A stretch of 35,057 nt of DNA, from assembly GCA_003215775.1 (NCBI GenBank), contig QCJW01000016.1, forward strand, positions 1-35,057, given 5' to 3'. This DNA comes from Prochlorococcus sp. AG-409-G20 (GTDB lineage: Bacteria; Cyanobacteriota; Cyanobacteriia; PCC-6307; Cyanobiaceae). Below the pieces are notes generated by a model. It saw nothing but the letters and a program-made list of their open reading frames with translations. It had not been told where the DNA came from and ran no database searches. The stretch's first letter is position 1; each line of letters starts with the position of its first letter. The position numbers were made by a program, and so were the translations under genes. Below are positions 10,543 through 18,862 of the stretch, piece by piece.

Positions 10543-11454
10543 ATGAACTCAACAGCATCTCAAATGGACTATGTCCTGCCAAATGAATTAGTAGATGGAA
10601 TGATTACTGCAGGTGGAAAAAAATCTACAGTGAGCATAAAAAATCTACTTGTTCGTGGTTTTTACTCAGGAGCAATTCTTGGACTTGCTACATGTCTTGC
10701 TATCACAGTAGGGGTGCAATCAGGAATGCCCTTTCTAGGATCTCTTATTTTTCCATTTGGATTTGCAAGCATCGTACTGTTTGGCATGGAACTTGTAACT
10801 GGTAATTTTGCATTATTGCCAATGGCAACCTGGGCTGGCAAAAGCTCCTGGCGTGCAACTTTTCGCAATTGGATGTGGGTATGGATAGGAAACTTTTTAG
10901 GCACATCATTAGTTGCAATTTTATTATCAATTAGCCTCACGAGTGCTGGTACAGTTGCACCTCTAGCTGCAGCCGCAGGAGGAAAAGGATGGGCAGTAAT
11001 TGCAGCAAAGATAATAGCAATTAACAAAACCAATGTTATCTCAAAATATGAGTCATTAGGTAGCACTGGTTTCCTTTTAGCATTTATAAGAGGTGTACTA
11101 GCAAATTGGCTTGTTTGTCTAGGAGTTACAATGGCTTTAGTTAGCAAAAGTGTTCCAGGAAAAATTCTGGCTTGCTGGCTTCCAATAACTGCATTCCAAA
11201 CAATGGGAATGGAACATATTGTAGTTAATATGTTCCTTCATACTGCTGGTCCCTTACTTGGCTCAGGTGTATCTTATAGCGATGTCATTTTCTGGAATTT
11301 TCTACCAGTCACATTAGGGAACATTCTAGGTGGAATGGTCTTTATTGGAATGCTTTTTTATAGCACCCATAGAACAAAGATGTCCAATGTATTACCTCAA
11401 ATACACGATGAAAAACTAGAAAGAGAACTTGCAGCTGAGCTTGGAGCTAGGTAA
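10543..11454 (+). CDS. focA: Formate/nitrite transporter family protein, probable nitrite channel
   Basis: Inner-membrane protein of the FNT family (FocA/NirC fold, pentameric, six transmembrane helices per subunit). The 303 residues contain hydrophobic segments matching that fold. Family signatures are GMELVTGNFALLP after helix 2 and the TMGMEHIVVNM segment with the pore histidine at position 225. FNT proteins pass formate, nitrite or hydrosulfide; nitrite is inferred because the gene lies just behind nirA. The protein ends in a charged cytoplasmic tail. The ATG at 10543 is the natural start; an AT-rich 32-nt spacer separates it from the 62-residue ORF. Confidence 0.92.
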   Translation: MNSTASQMDYVLPNELVDGMITAGGKKSTVSIKNLLVRGFYSGAILGLATCLAITVGVQSGMPFLGSLIFPFGFASIVLFGMELVTGNFALLPMATWAGKSSWRATFRNWMWVWIGNFLGTSLVAILLSISLTSAGTVAPLAAAAGGKGWAVIAAKIIAINKTNVISKYESLGSTGFLLAFIRGVLANWLVCLGVTMALVSKSVPGKILACWLPITAFQTMGMEHIVVNMFLHTAGPLLGSGVSYSDVIFWNFLPVTLGNILGGMVFIGMLFYSTHRTKMSNVLPQIHDEKLERELAAELGAR

Positions 11455-11469
11455 TCTATAGAAAAAGTT

Positions 11470-11511
11470 AGAACAACTAATTTTAGAATATATAGCGAGA
11501 TTAGTTGTTCT
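11470..11511. terminator. Perfect inverted repeat between convergent genes
   Basis: AGAACAACTAAT (11470-11481) and ATTAGTTGTTCT (11500-11511) are exact reverse complements separated by 18 nt. The repeat lies between the 3' ends of focA and the minus-strand 91-aa gene; its right arm includes that gene's stop codon. The position fits a bidirectional terminator or mRNA 3'-end stabiliser. The stem is AT-rich and no long T-tract follows, so termination itself is not shown. Confidence 0.5.
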
Positions 11512-11776
11512 GTAAATAATCTAAATCCAATCTAAGCATTTCTTCTTCTTCATAAGAGTTTTGATACATCAAATTAATTACTCTATTAATATCAATTCCT
11601 CTTTCAGCTACATCTTTCCATAATCGATTTGTCAATTCTGAATCTGCAAGTTCAAATTGAGCATGAACTAACTGTCGAACCAATGAAAATACAATTTCAT
11701 GATTATTTAAAGAACTTGATCTAAATCGCTTAGAATAATTAGTTAAATGTGTATTCAAAAAGGATTTCTTAATCAT
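11501..11776 (-). CDS. Unrecognised 91-residue protein
   Basis: I do not recognise this small, largely helical, soluble protein. The N-terminal ~25 residues are basic and polar. The rest reads as helices with an acidic end (QNSYEEEEMLRLDLDYL). There are no cysteines and no obvious metal or nucleotide motif. It converges on focA with a shared inverted repeat at the 3' ends and is divergent from the HEAT-like gene. Regular composition and a complete ATG frame in otherwise empty DNA support it as a real gene. Confidence 0.65.
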   Translation of the reverse strand: MIKKSFLNTHLTNYSKRFRSSSLNNHEIVFSLVRQLVHAQFELADSELTNRLWKDVAERGIDINRVINLMYQNSYEEEEMLRLDLDYLQNN

Positions 11777-11846
11777 TTGCGAAGACGAGCACCTTTATCT
11801 TTCTACACAAAAATCAATGCCTCTTCTACATATTTAACAAAATTCA

Positions 11847-12620
11847 ATGATGAGCCCATGTAGCTTTGACCTACAATCAAACACTATGAAAGTTAACGAA
11901 GACGCAATCTGGAAACAACTAAATAACCAAGGAAAAAAGAAGCTGAAAGGAGCATGGTTAAGATCTATCTATCAAACCAGCCTCTCTAATGAGCTACGTT
12001 TAGTCATAGCAGAGAAACTAGGGTTGCTTGGGAAAGAAGGGTGGGAAAATATTAAGGACCTTATAAGAAAATATGGAGCGAAACCGGAGTTAATTAAAGC
12101 GACTGGACTATGTCATCAACCTGAAGCAAAGGAATTTCTACTCAACCTCTTAGAAAATGAAAATGAACTAAATATCAATGTCATCGAAGCCTTAGCTTGT
12201 TGGGGTGGAGTGATTGAAGAAAATGTAATAGAAAGAATTTTAAAAGAGCCTAGCGAGGCTATGCGTCTTGCAGGATTAGAATTACTTCAATACAAAGCTC
12301 ATCAACTAGCCGATCATACGCTCTTGAAACTAACCAAAGATCTTTTACAAGATTTCCGAGACTCAATTATTATTAAAACTATTAAAATACTCCAACGTCG
12401 ACAAGGAGTAGACATTTGTAATCTGCTTGGCGAAATAGTCGAACATGGATCTAAAGAAACATCCTATTATGCAACAATGGCGCTTGGTTCAATAGAAGCA
12501 ATTCCTAGTCAAATAGTTTTGACCAAGCTCAAAAAGGAACTTCCAGAGGGATATCGTCTAGATTTAGTAAGAAAGCAACTAAAAAATCAATATAGATTTC
12601 CTCAATCAAGCAATAAGTGA
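11847..12620 (+). CDS. HEAT-like repeat protein of unknown function
   Basis: A 257-residue (or 244-residue) soluble protein made of successive helix pairs with HEAT/PBS-lyase-like spacing, for example LRLVIAEKLGLLGKEGWENI, PELIKATGLCHQPEAKEFLL and TSYYATMALGSI. Such scaffolds bind other proteins, and in cyanobacteria include phycobilin lyase and NblB-like members. No catalytic residues are evident and no specific role can be assigned. ATG starts at 11847, 11850 and 11886 are all possible; the last begins at MKVNEDAIW and seems the most natural. The stop overlaps the next gene's ATG by one base, suggesting coupled expression with the TrpD2-like protein. Confidence 0.75.
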   Translation: MMSPCSFDLQSNTMKVNEDAIWKQLNNQGKKKLKGAWLRSIYQTSLSNELRLVIAEKLGLLGKEGWENIKDLIRKYGAKPELIKATGLCHQPEAKEFLLNLLENENELNINVIEALACWGGVIEENVIERILKEPSEAMRLAGLELLQYKAHQLADHTLLKLTKDLLQDFRDSIIIKTIKILQRRQGVDICNLLGEIVEHGSKETSYYATMALGSIEAIPSQIVLTKLKKELPEGYRLDLVRKQLKNQYRFPQSSNK

Positions 12621-13669
12621 TGACTCATAGTGAGGCTTTTAAGGAATTTCTAAAAAAAATCGCTAGTGGCGAAAAAACTAGTAGTGCCCTAACTCGTAAA
12701 GAATCTGCTAATGCATTAAAGATGATCATGCATGCCCAAGCAACACCAGCTCAAATTGGGGCATTCATGATTGCTCATCGAATAAGACGCCCTGAGCCCG
12801 AGGAACTAGCAGGGATGCTAGATACCTTTCTTGAATTAGGGCCAACATTAAAAGCATCAAGCAAACACCTTCAGGCGATGTGTTTTGGGATGCCTTTTGA
12901 TGGCCGAAAACGCACCGCACCAATTTATCCACTTACAAGTCTCGTTTTATTAACTGCTGGATTACCAATAGTTCTTCAAGGGGGAAGAAGAATGCCGATC
13001 AAATATGGTGTTACCCATTTAGAACTTTTTCAAGTCCTTGGATTGGATTTATATGGTTTAAATATAAACACAGTCCAAAGTGGATTTAATCAGTATGGAT
13101 TTGCTGTTATTGATCTACCTCAACATTTTCCACTTGCAGATAAACTCGTACCTTATCGAGATGAATTAGGAAAACGTCCACCCTTGGCAAGTATGGAGCT
13201 GCTTTGGACAATTCATCAAGGTGATCATATTTTAATTAGTGGCTTTGTTCATCCTCCAACTGAAGAAAGAGCTTATAAAACACTCACACTAATGGGAGAG
13301 AAAAAAGTAATTTCAGTGAAAGGTCTTGAAGGTAGCATTGATCTTCCGATAAGCCGTCCATGTATAACAGGTACAATGATGAATCAAAACATAGAAAGAG
13401 TCATCCTTCATCCACGAGAATATGGATTCGATGGGAGAGATATAGAATGGAACAGTATGCAGGAATGGCAGAATAAAGCAATCGAAGCACTAAACAATAA
13501 GGGCGAATTAAAAGAATCTTTGATTTGGAATGCAGGAGTGTACCTATGGTTCTCTGGCAGTGCAAATGATATTTATGAAGGTATGGAAACTGCATCAAAC
13601 CTAATCAGTTCAGGGAAAGTACTAGAAAAACTGAATCAACTCATCAGTTGGAGAAGTTCATATAATTAA
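12620..13669 (+). CDS. Anthranilate phosphoribosyltransferase-like protein (TrpD2 type)
   Basis: A 349-residue protein with the TrpD/nucleoside phosphorylase family layout: a small helical N-terminal domain (SGEKTSSALTRKESANALKM, AQIGAFMIAHRIRRPEPEELAG) and a large α/β domain. The PRPP-binding GTGGD loop of true TrpD is replaced by GMPFDG (residues 90-95), followed by QGGRRMP. This points to the TrpD2 (YbiB-like) branch, which is not a tryptophan enzyme; E. coli YbiB is known to bind nucleic acid. The ATG at 12620 (TGATG overlap) is preferred over the GTG at 12617. The gene ends 4 nt from the convergent acetyltransferase gene. Confidence 0.82.
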   Translation: MTHSEAFKEFLKKIASGEKTSSALTRKESANALKMIMHAQATPAQIGAFMIAHRIRRPEPEELAGMLDTFLELGPTLKASSKHLQAMCFGMPFDGRKRTAPIYPLTSLVLLTAGLPIVLQGGRRMPIKYGVTHLELFQVLGLDLYGLNINTVQSGFNQYGFAVIDLPQHFPLADKLVPYRDELGKRPPLASMELLWTIHQGDHILISGFVHPPTEERAYKTLTLMGEKKVISVKGLEGSIDLPISRPCITGTMMNQNIERVILHPREYGFDGRDIEWNSMQEWQNKAIEALNNKGELKESLIWNAGVYLWFSGSANDIYEGMETASNLISSGKVLEKLNQLISWRSSYN

Positions 13670-13673
13670 TAGC

Positions 13674-14147
13674 TTAAAGATACTTTTCCATTAAAAATCT
13701 TTGAAAGTCTATACCACCTATCTCTATTCCTTCGGTTTTCTTTAATAGCCAACCTTGTCTTGTTAGTAAAGAAGAACTTAACAAGCTAGCCTCGGTCACT
13801 AATTTATTTATCCCCTCTGCTTTTGCCTCCTTTTCTACTCTATTCAATAATGCCGTAGCATGACCTCGCCTGGCCAAGCGACTGCGGCAGTAGAGTAAAG
13901 CCAGCCGATTTAAGGGATTTCGAATTGCAAATGCTGCAATAAAATTATTTTCACAACTAACCCATCCTTTACCTGCTCTCAGTGATCCATCAATTACACC
14001 TGGCAACCAAGCCAAAGATGCCCACGCTCGAATTTGATCTGAAGTATAAAATCCTACACATTGCCCCTCAATTGCTTCAGCATAAATTTCTCTTATCACG
14101 TTTTCATCAGAAATCCGAAACGGTCTTAATTGATGACTAATTAGCAT
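13674..14147 (-). CDS. GNAT-family N-acetyltransferase
   Basis: A 157-residue stand-alone GNAT fold protein. Visible elements are an N-terminal β-strand/helix opening (LRPFRISDENVIREIYAEAI), a central strand carrying ALLYCRSRLA, and the acetyl-CoA pyrophosphate loop RRGHATALL followed by the family helix and LVTEASLLSSSLLTRQGWLL. The acceptor substrate cannot be predicted. It converges with the TrpD2-like gene (4-nt gap) and diverges from the MFS transporter gene, with only 56 nt for both promoters. Confidence 0.85.
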   Translation of the reverse strand: MLISHQLRPFRISDENVIREIYAEAIEGQCVGFYTSDQIRAWASLAWLPGVIDGSLRAGKGWVSCENNFIAAFAIRNPLNRLALLYCRSRLARRGHATALLNRVEKEAKAEGINKLVTEASLLSSSLLTRQGWLLKKTEGIEIGGIDFQRFLMEKYL

Positions 14148-14203
14148 CTAAAAATCCTACTACACACATTCAGACAAGTTCTATTGCAATAGTTAAGATC
14201 ATT

Positions 14204-15472
14204 ATGATGTACAACGAATCTAGAAGGCTAAAAATTCCTACACTTTTAAGTGCCTTTATCACTCTATTAAATGATCGCTTAGGAGAAACTATAGTATTTC
14301 CTTTACTGCCTTTCTTATTAGAACGTTTTACTAAAAGTGGAAGCACATTAGGTCTTTTAGCAGGAACTTATGCCATATCTCAATTCGCATTTGCTCCCTT
14401 AATTGGCGCGTTAAGTGATCGATTCGGACGCAAACCAGTAATAATTACTTGCGTTGCCGGTTCTGTTATAGGCCTTTCTTTATTTGCAATCACAGTCAGC
14501 ATGCAATGGAGTCTCTTGCCAATATGGGCAACAAGTGTTCCTTTATTCCTACTTTTCTTTGCGAGAGTAATTGATGGCGCAAGTGGAGGAACTGCAGCAA
14601 CAGCAACAGCAATTCTTGCTGACATTTCAACGCCTGAAACAAGAGCAAAAACATTTGGACTAATAGGAGTAGCTTTTGGGCTGGGATTCGTACTTGGACC
14701 TGGTCTAGGGACCTCGTTAGCAAAATTTAGTGTCACATTGCCTGTATGGGCAGCAACAGCTTTTGCAATATCTAATTTAATTTTAGTGATATTTGCACTT
14801 CCAGAAACACTACCTAAAAAATCACGCAATCAACTACCTCAAAAAAGACAACTAAATCCAATTAGTCAATTACGCAATGTATTTAGCAATCCTCTGTCTA
14901 GGAGGCTATGTCTAGGCTTTTTTATTTTTTTTATGGCTTTCAATGGATTTACAGCTGTATTAGTACTCTATCTAAAAGAAGCATTTGGTTGGACTCCGTC
15001 ACTTTCAAGTCAAGCCTTTATTGTTGTAGGGGTTATTGCAATGATTGTACAAGGAGGATTAATTGGCCCTCTTGTAAAACAATTTGGCGAGACAAAGCTT
15101 ACAATATGTGGAATTGGATTTGTAATAGCAGGCTCTACGCTTTTAATTAGTGCAAATATAGACAATTCAATCCCAATAGTCTTTAGTGCCGTGAGCCTAC
15201 TAGCTATTGGAACTGGACTCGTAACACCATGTCTCAGAGCAATCATCTCCAGAAAACTGAATAATGCTGGGCAAGGAACAGTTCTGGGCAGTCTTCAAGG
15301 TCTACAAAGTTTAGGGACTTTTTTAGGAGCAGGGTTTGCTGGGTTCTCATATGATTTTCTTGGCCAGAAAAGTCCTTTTATTGTTACAAGTGGATTATTT
15401 CTATGTGTTATCTATTTAGTAGCAGAAAGAGGGCTTCAAAGTAGAAATAATAATTTAGGGAATCAAAGTTGA
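14204..15472 (+). CDS. Major facilitator superfamily transporter
   Basis: A 422-residue inner-membrane carrier with about twelve hydrophobic helices. The conserved loop after helix 2 (motif A) is GALSDRFGRKPV at residues 68-79. An antiporter-like glycine-rich stretch (GVAFGLGFVLGPGLG) follows in helix 5. A charged central loop (ETLPKKSRNQLPQKRQ) separates the halves. The pattern resembles the drug:H+ antiporter/TetA-like group, but the substrate is unknown. Adjacent ATGs at 14204 and 14207 are equivalent starts. No regulator gene is next to it. Confidence 0.87.
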   Translation: MMYNESRRLKIPTLLSAFITLLNDRLGETIVFPLLPFLLERFTKSGSTLGLLAGTYAISQFAFAPLIGALSDRFGRKPVIITCVAGSVIGLSLFAITVSMQWSLLPIWATSVPLFLLFFARVIDGASGGTAATATAILADISTPETRAKTFGLIGVAFGLGFVLGPGLGTSLAKFSVTLPVWAATAFAISNLILVIFALPETLPKKSRNQLPQKRQLNPISQLRNVFSNPLSRRLCLGFFIFFMAFNGFTAVLVLYLKEAFGWTPSLSSQAFIVVGVIAMIVQGGLIGPLVKQFGETKLTICGIGFVIAGSTLLISANIDNSIPIVFSAVSLLAIGTGLVTPCLRAIISRKLNNAGQGTVLGSLQGLQSLGTFLGAGFAGFSYDFLGQKSPFIVTSGLFLCVIYLVAERGLQSRNNNLGNQS

Positions 15473-15534
15473 TACAATTGAAAGTATTCATTGCTAGATT
15501 TATAGAAAGTTGTTTTCTAACAGAATGTTCGTAG

Positions 15535-17652
15535 ATGACTAAACGCATTCAAACAAATAGCAATTACCTCAACCGTGAGCTCAGTTGGATTAATTTCAAC
15601 ACAAGGGTTCTTTCTGAAGCCCTGGATAGTCGAACCCCTTTATTAGAACAAGCAAAATTCAGCGCGATTTTTAGTAACAACTTAGATGAGTTTTTTATGG
15701 TTAGAGTAGCGTCTTTAAAATCACAGGTCGAAGCAGGAATAACTAAGACTAGTGAAGATGGCAAAACACCACTAGATCAACTTAAGAATATTCGAAAACA
15801 GATTCTTCCATTAATTGAAAGACAACAGAATCATTACATAAATAACTTAAAGCCAAGTCTAAAAAAAGAAAATGTATATATTGTAGATTACAGAGAGCTT
15901 ACTTCTCCTCAGAGAATATGGGTTGACAACTATTTCAAAACAGCAATATTTCCAGTTTTAACACCTCTTGCAGTTGATCAAGCACATCCATTTCCATTTG
16001 TAAGTAATTTAAGTTTAAACGTAGCTGCATTAATTAGTGATCCCGAATCCAACCTAAGGCAATTTGTTCGAGTCAAAGTACCTCAAAAAACAATGGAGCG
16101 TTTTATAAATATTCCAGAACATCTATCTGAAATAAAAAAGACTGATATACATATATCAATACCTATAGAGCAAGTTGTAGGTGAAAACTTAAATTTACTA
16201 TTTCCTGGCATGAATATTGAAGAACACTATTTCTTTCGAGTCACCAGAGATGCTGATCTTGAGCTCAGAGATCTTGAGGCAGACGATCTTATGATCGCAC
16301 TTGAAGAAGGCTTGAGAAAACGTCGAATGGGCGGAGAAGTTGTACGCCTAGAAGTCTCAGAAAATATACCTGATGACGTTTTAGAATTACTAAAAGAGGG
16401 AATGGATGTAGCTGATGATGACTTATATAAAATTTCAGGTATACTAGGAATCGACGAGATATCCTCATTAAGTGAATTACCTATTACTCACCTTAAATAT
16501 AAACAACATAACGGATCTACTCATAAAGCATTAATTAAAAGCCAAAAAAGTCTATTAGAAGATGGTTCAATCAAAACTGAAGAGTTTGAAAGTATTTTTT
16601 CAATATTACGTCGACAAGATATTTTAGTTCATCATCCCTATGATCTATTTTCTACTTCAATAGAAGAATTCATCAATCAAGCAGCTGACGACCCATTAGT
16701 GATGGGAATAAAAATGACATTATATCGTATATCAAAAGATTCACCTATAATTGCAGCACTAATAAGAGCCGCGGAAAATGGTAAGCAAGTAATGGCTCTT
16801 GTTGAGCTTAAAGCTCGCTTTGATGAAGATAATAATATACAATGGGCCAAACATCTTGAACAATCAGGAGTTCATGTTGTCTATGGTGTTATAGGTTTAA
16901 AAACACATACTAAAATAACATTAGTTATTAGAAAAGAAAAATCTAAATTGCGTAGCTACGTTCATATTGGCACAGGTAATTATAACTCTAGAACATCTAA
17001 AATTTATACAGATTTAGGGTTGCTAACAACTCAACCAGAAATTGGTCAAGATCTTGTTGAGCTCTTCAATTACTTGACAGGATTTTCAAAGCAACAAACT
17101 TTTAGAAAGTTACTTGTTGCACCAGTTACTCTTCGTTCAGGAATGGAGTCATTGATCAAACGAGAAATTGAACATACCAAGCAAGGACATATAGGTCACA
17201 TTCGTGCAAAAATGAATTCTTTAGTCGACCCAGAAATAGTTAAATTATTGTATGAAGCTTCAAGCAGAGGTGTCAAAATAGATCTAATAGTCCGAGGAAT
17301 GTGTTGTCTTTATCCAGGCATAAAAGGTCTTAGCGAAAACATCACTGTGATTAGTATTATTGATCGGTTCCTTGAACACTCTAGGGTCTTTTGGTTTCGG
17401 AATAATGACAACCCAGAAGTTTTTCTTGGAAGTGCAGATTGGATGAGGAGAAACTTAGACAGAAGAGTTGAGGCAATTACACCTATTGAAGACCCCAAGT
17501 TACGCAAAAAAATAGAAGCTCTACTTGATTTATACCTAAATGACAACCGAAGCTCATGGGCCATGCAATCAGATGGCAAGTTTAAGCGCACAGAACTAGA
17601 TAAAGAAGAAAGACGAGTGCAAGACCAATTAATACAAAGCTGGTGTCAATGA
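15535..17652 (+). CDS. ppk: Polyphosphate kinase 1
   Basis: Membrane-associated enzyme that polymerises the γ-phosphate of ATP into polyphosphate, a phosphorus store. The 705-residue length is typical. The N-terminal domain begins LNRELSWINFNTRVL, followed by the head domain and two phospholipase-D-like domains. The phosphorylated histidine is His477 in YVHIGTGNYN and the second catalytic histidine is His615 in FLEHSRVFWF, corresponding to E. coli His435 and His592. ATP-binding LFSTSIEEF and the FLGSADWMRRNLDRRVE C-terminal signature are intact. It starts at ATG 15535, without a clear Shine-Dalgarno sequence or a recognisable Pho box, and stands alone without ppx nearby. Confidence 0.97.
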   Translation: MTKRIQTNSNYLNRELSWINFNTRVLSEALDSRTPLLEQAKFSAIFSNNLDEFFMVRVASLKSQVEAGITKTSEDGKTPLDQLKNIRKQILPLIERQQNHYINNLKPSLKKENVYIVDYRELTSPQRIWVDNYFKTAIFPVLTPLAVDQAHPFPFVSNLSLNVAALISDPESNLRQFVRVKVPQKTMERFINIPEHLSEIKKTDIHISIPIEQVVGENLNLLFPGMNIEEHYFFRVTRDADLELRDLEADDLMIALEEGLRKRRMGGEVVRLEVSENIPDDVLELLKEGMDVADDDLYKISGILGIDEISSLSELPITHLKYKQHNGSTHKALIKSQKSLLEDGSIKTEEFESIFSILRRQDILVHHPYDLFSTSIEEFINQAADDPLVMGIKMTLYRISKDSPIIAALIRAAENGKQVMALVELKARFDEDNNIQWAKHLEQSGVHVVYGVIGLKTHTKITLVIRKEKSKLRSYVHIGTGNYNSRTSKIYTDLGLLTTQPEIGQDLVELFNYLTGFSKQQTFRKLLVAPVTLRSGMESLIKREIEHTKQGHIGHIRAKMNSLVDPEIVKLLYEASSRGVKIDLIVRGMCCLYPGIKGLSENITVISIIDRFLEHSRVFWFRNNDNPEVFLGSADWMRRNLDRRVEAITPIEDPKLRKKIEALLDLYLNDNRSSWAMQSDGKFKRTELDKEERRVQDQLIQSWCQ

Positions 17653-17738
17653 ATTAGTCAAAATATTCATCTAATAGAGTCAAAAAGCACAAATATTCAA
17701 GAATGCGTTTTATACCTATAAAGGCAATACCAACCTCG

Positions 17739-17762
17739 ATCTTTCATAGTCTACTGAAAGAT
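17739..17762 (+). terminator. Possible terminator hairpin after ppk
   Basis: ATCTTTCA (17739-17746) and TGAAAGAT (17755-17762) form a perfect 8-bp stem with an 8-nt loop, followed by a short T-rich stretch. It lies 87 nt past the ppk stop and 75 nt before the sigma-factor start. The stem is AT-rich, so support is modest. Confidence 0.35.
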
Positions 17763-17822
17763 TTTCGATTCATTTCTGTCACTGCCCTCTAAAAGTGCTA
17801 AATTCCGGCCAAATATAAATTC

Positions 17823-17828
17823 AGGAGG
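17823..17828 (+). promoter_or_regulatory. Strong Shine-Dalgarno site for the sigma factor gene
   Basis: AGGAGG lies 8 nt before ATG 17837, an unusually good ribosome-binding site for this window. It favours the ATG over the GTG at 17834. Confidence 0.8.
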
Positions 17829-17836
17829 CCAGGGTG

Positions 17837-18847
17837 ATGGGGATCCCTCTGGAATCTGTCAAAGATTCTTGTGATGTGCAATCTCAACCACAGAAGTTGA
17901 CATCAAAAACGCAACGACGAAATGATAAAGCAAATCAACGAGGGCAATCTCGACAAGGTGGTCGACTAGGTACTGATGCCATAGGGTTTTATCTCAGCAG
18001 TATTGGCAGGGTGCCGTTACTTACAGCAGCAGAGGAAATTGAATTAGCTCATCATGTTCAAGCAATGAAAGAATTGCTAAGTATTCCAAAAGAAGAGCAA
18101 AATCCTCGACAGCGCCATCAGATACGAATGGGAAAAAGAGCGCGTGATCGAATGATGGCGGCCAATCTTCGCCTAGTCGTAAGTGTTGCCAAGAAGTATC
18201 AAAATCAAGGCCTTGAACTTCTTGATTTGGTTCAAGAAGGTGCCATTGGGTTAGAACGTGCTGTGGATAAATTTGATCCAGCGATGGGATACAAATTTTC
18301 TACATACGCCTATTGGTGGATTAGACAAGGCATGACGAGAGCAATTGATAATAGTGCTAGAACCATACGACTACCAATTCACATCAGTGAAAAGCTTTCG
18401 AAAATGCGGCGTATATCAAGAGAACTATCACATCGTTTTGGCCGTCAACCTAATAGATTAGAACTATCTCATGCAATGGGGCTTGAACCTAAAGATCTGG
18501 AAGACTTAATTGCTCAAAGCGCTCCATGCGCATCCTTAGATGCGCATGCACGAGGAGAAGAAGATCGAAGTACTCTTGGGGAATTGATTCCTGATCCCAA
18601 TGGAGAAGAGCCTATGGAAGGGATGGACAGGAGTATCCAAAAAGAACATTTAGGTGGATGGCTGTCACAACTCAATGAAAGAGAACAAAAAATTCTTCGA
18701 TTACGTTTTGGACTTGATGGCGAAGAACCTTTAACTCTTGCAGAAATTGGCCGACAAATTAACGTTTCTCGTGAACGGGTTAGACAACTTGAAGCAAAAG
18801 CAATACTCAAACTAAGAGGCATGACTACCCATCAACAGGCTGCCTAA
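17837..18847 (+). CDS. Group 2 RpoD-family sigma factor
   Basis: A 336-residue alternative σ70-family factor. After a short polar N-terminus it has region 1.2 (TDAIGFYLSSIGRVPLLTAAEE), region 2 with the -10-recognising helix (LDLVQEGAIGLERAVDKFDP...YKFSTYAYWWIRQGMTRAI), region 3, and region 4 with the -35-binding helix-turn-helix (TLAEIGRQINVSRERVRQLEAKA). It lacks the long region 1.1/non-conserved domain expected in the principal factor, so it is a non-essential type II sigma of the cyanobacterial SigB/C/D/E class; which one cannot be decided. It is probably co-transcribed with the phytol-kinase-like gene that begins 15 nt downstream. Confidence 0.93.
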   Translation: MGIPLESVKDSCDVQSQPQKLTSKTQRRNDKANQRGQSRQGGRLGTDAIGFYLSSIGRVPLLTAAEEIELAHHVQAMKELLSIPKEEQNPRQRHQIRMGKRARDRMMAANLRLVVSVAKKYQNQGLELLDLVQEGAIGLERAVDKFDPAMGYKFSTYAYWWIRQGMTRAIDNSARTIRLPIHISEKLSKMRRISRELSHRFGRQPNRLELSHAMGLEPKDLEDLIAQSAPCASLDAHARGEEDRSTLGELIPDPNGEEPMEGMDRSIQKEHLGGWLSQLNEREQKILRLRFGLDGEEPLTLAEIGRQINVSRERVRQLEAKAILKLRGMTTHQQAA

Positions 18848-18848
18848 C

Positions 18849-18854
18849 GAGAGG
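18849..18854 (+). promoter_or_regulatory. Shine-Dalgarno site pointing to an AUU start
   Basis: GAGAGG follows the sigma-factor stop directly and is 8 nt before ATT 18863, the same spacing as the strong site of the preceding gene. No ATG, GTG or TTG is in frame until 18920. Confidence 0.55.
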
Positions 18855-18862
18855 TTCAAACG

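Noticed and set aside
10662-11147. 161-codon minus-strand ORF inside focA
   Set aside because: Lies wholly within a strongly supported FNT transporter gene; composition is that of an antisense shadow.
12620-13669. True anthranilate phosphoribosyltransferase (trpD)
   Set aside because: The PRPP-binding GTGGD loop is replaced by GMPFDG, so the TrpD2 branch fits better.
14380-14829. 149-codon minus-strand ORF inside the MFS gene
   Set aside because: Antisense shadow of a clear transporter sequence.
15503-15519. TAGAAA/TTTCTA dyad before ppk as a Pho box or terminator
   Set aside because: Only a 6-bp AT-rich match, no direct-repeat Pho-box pattern; likely chance.
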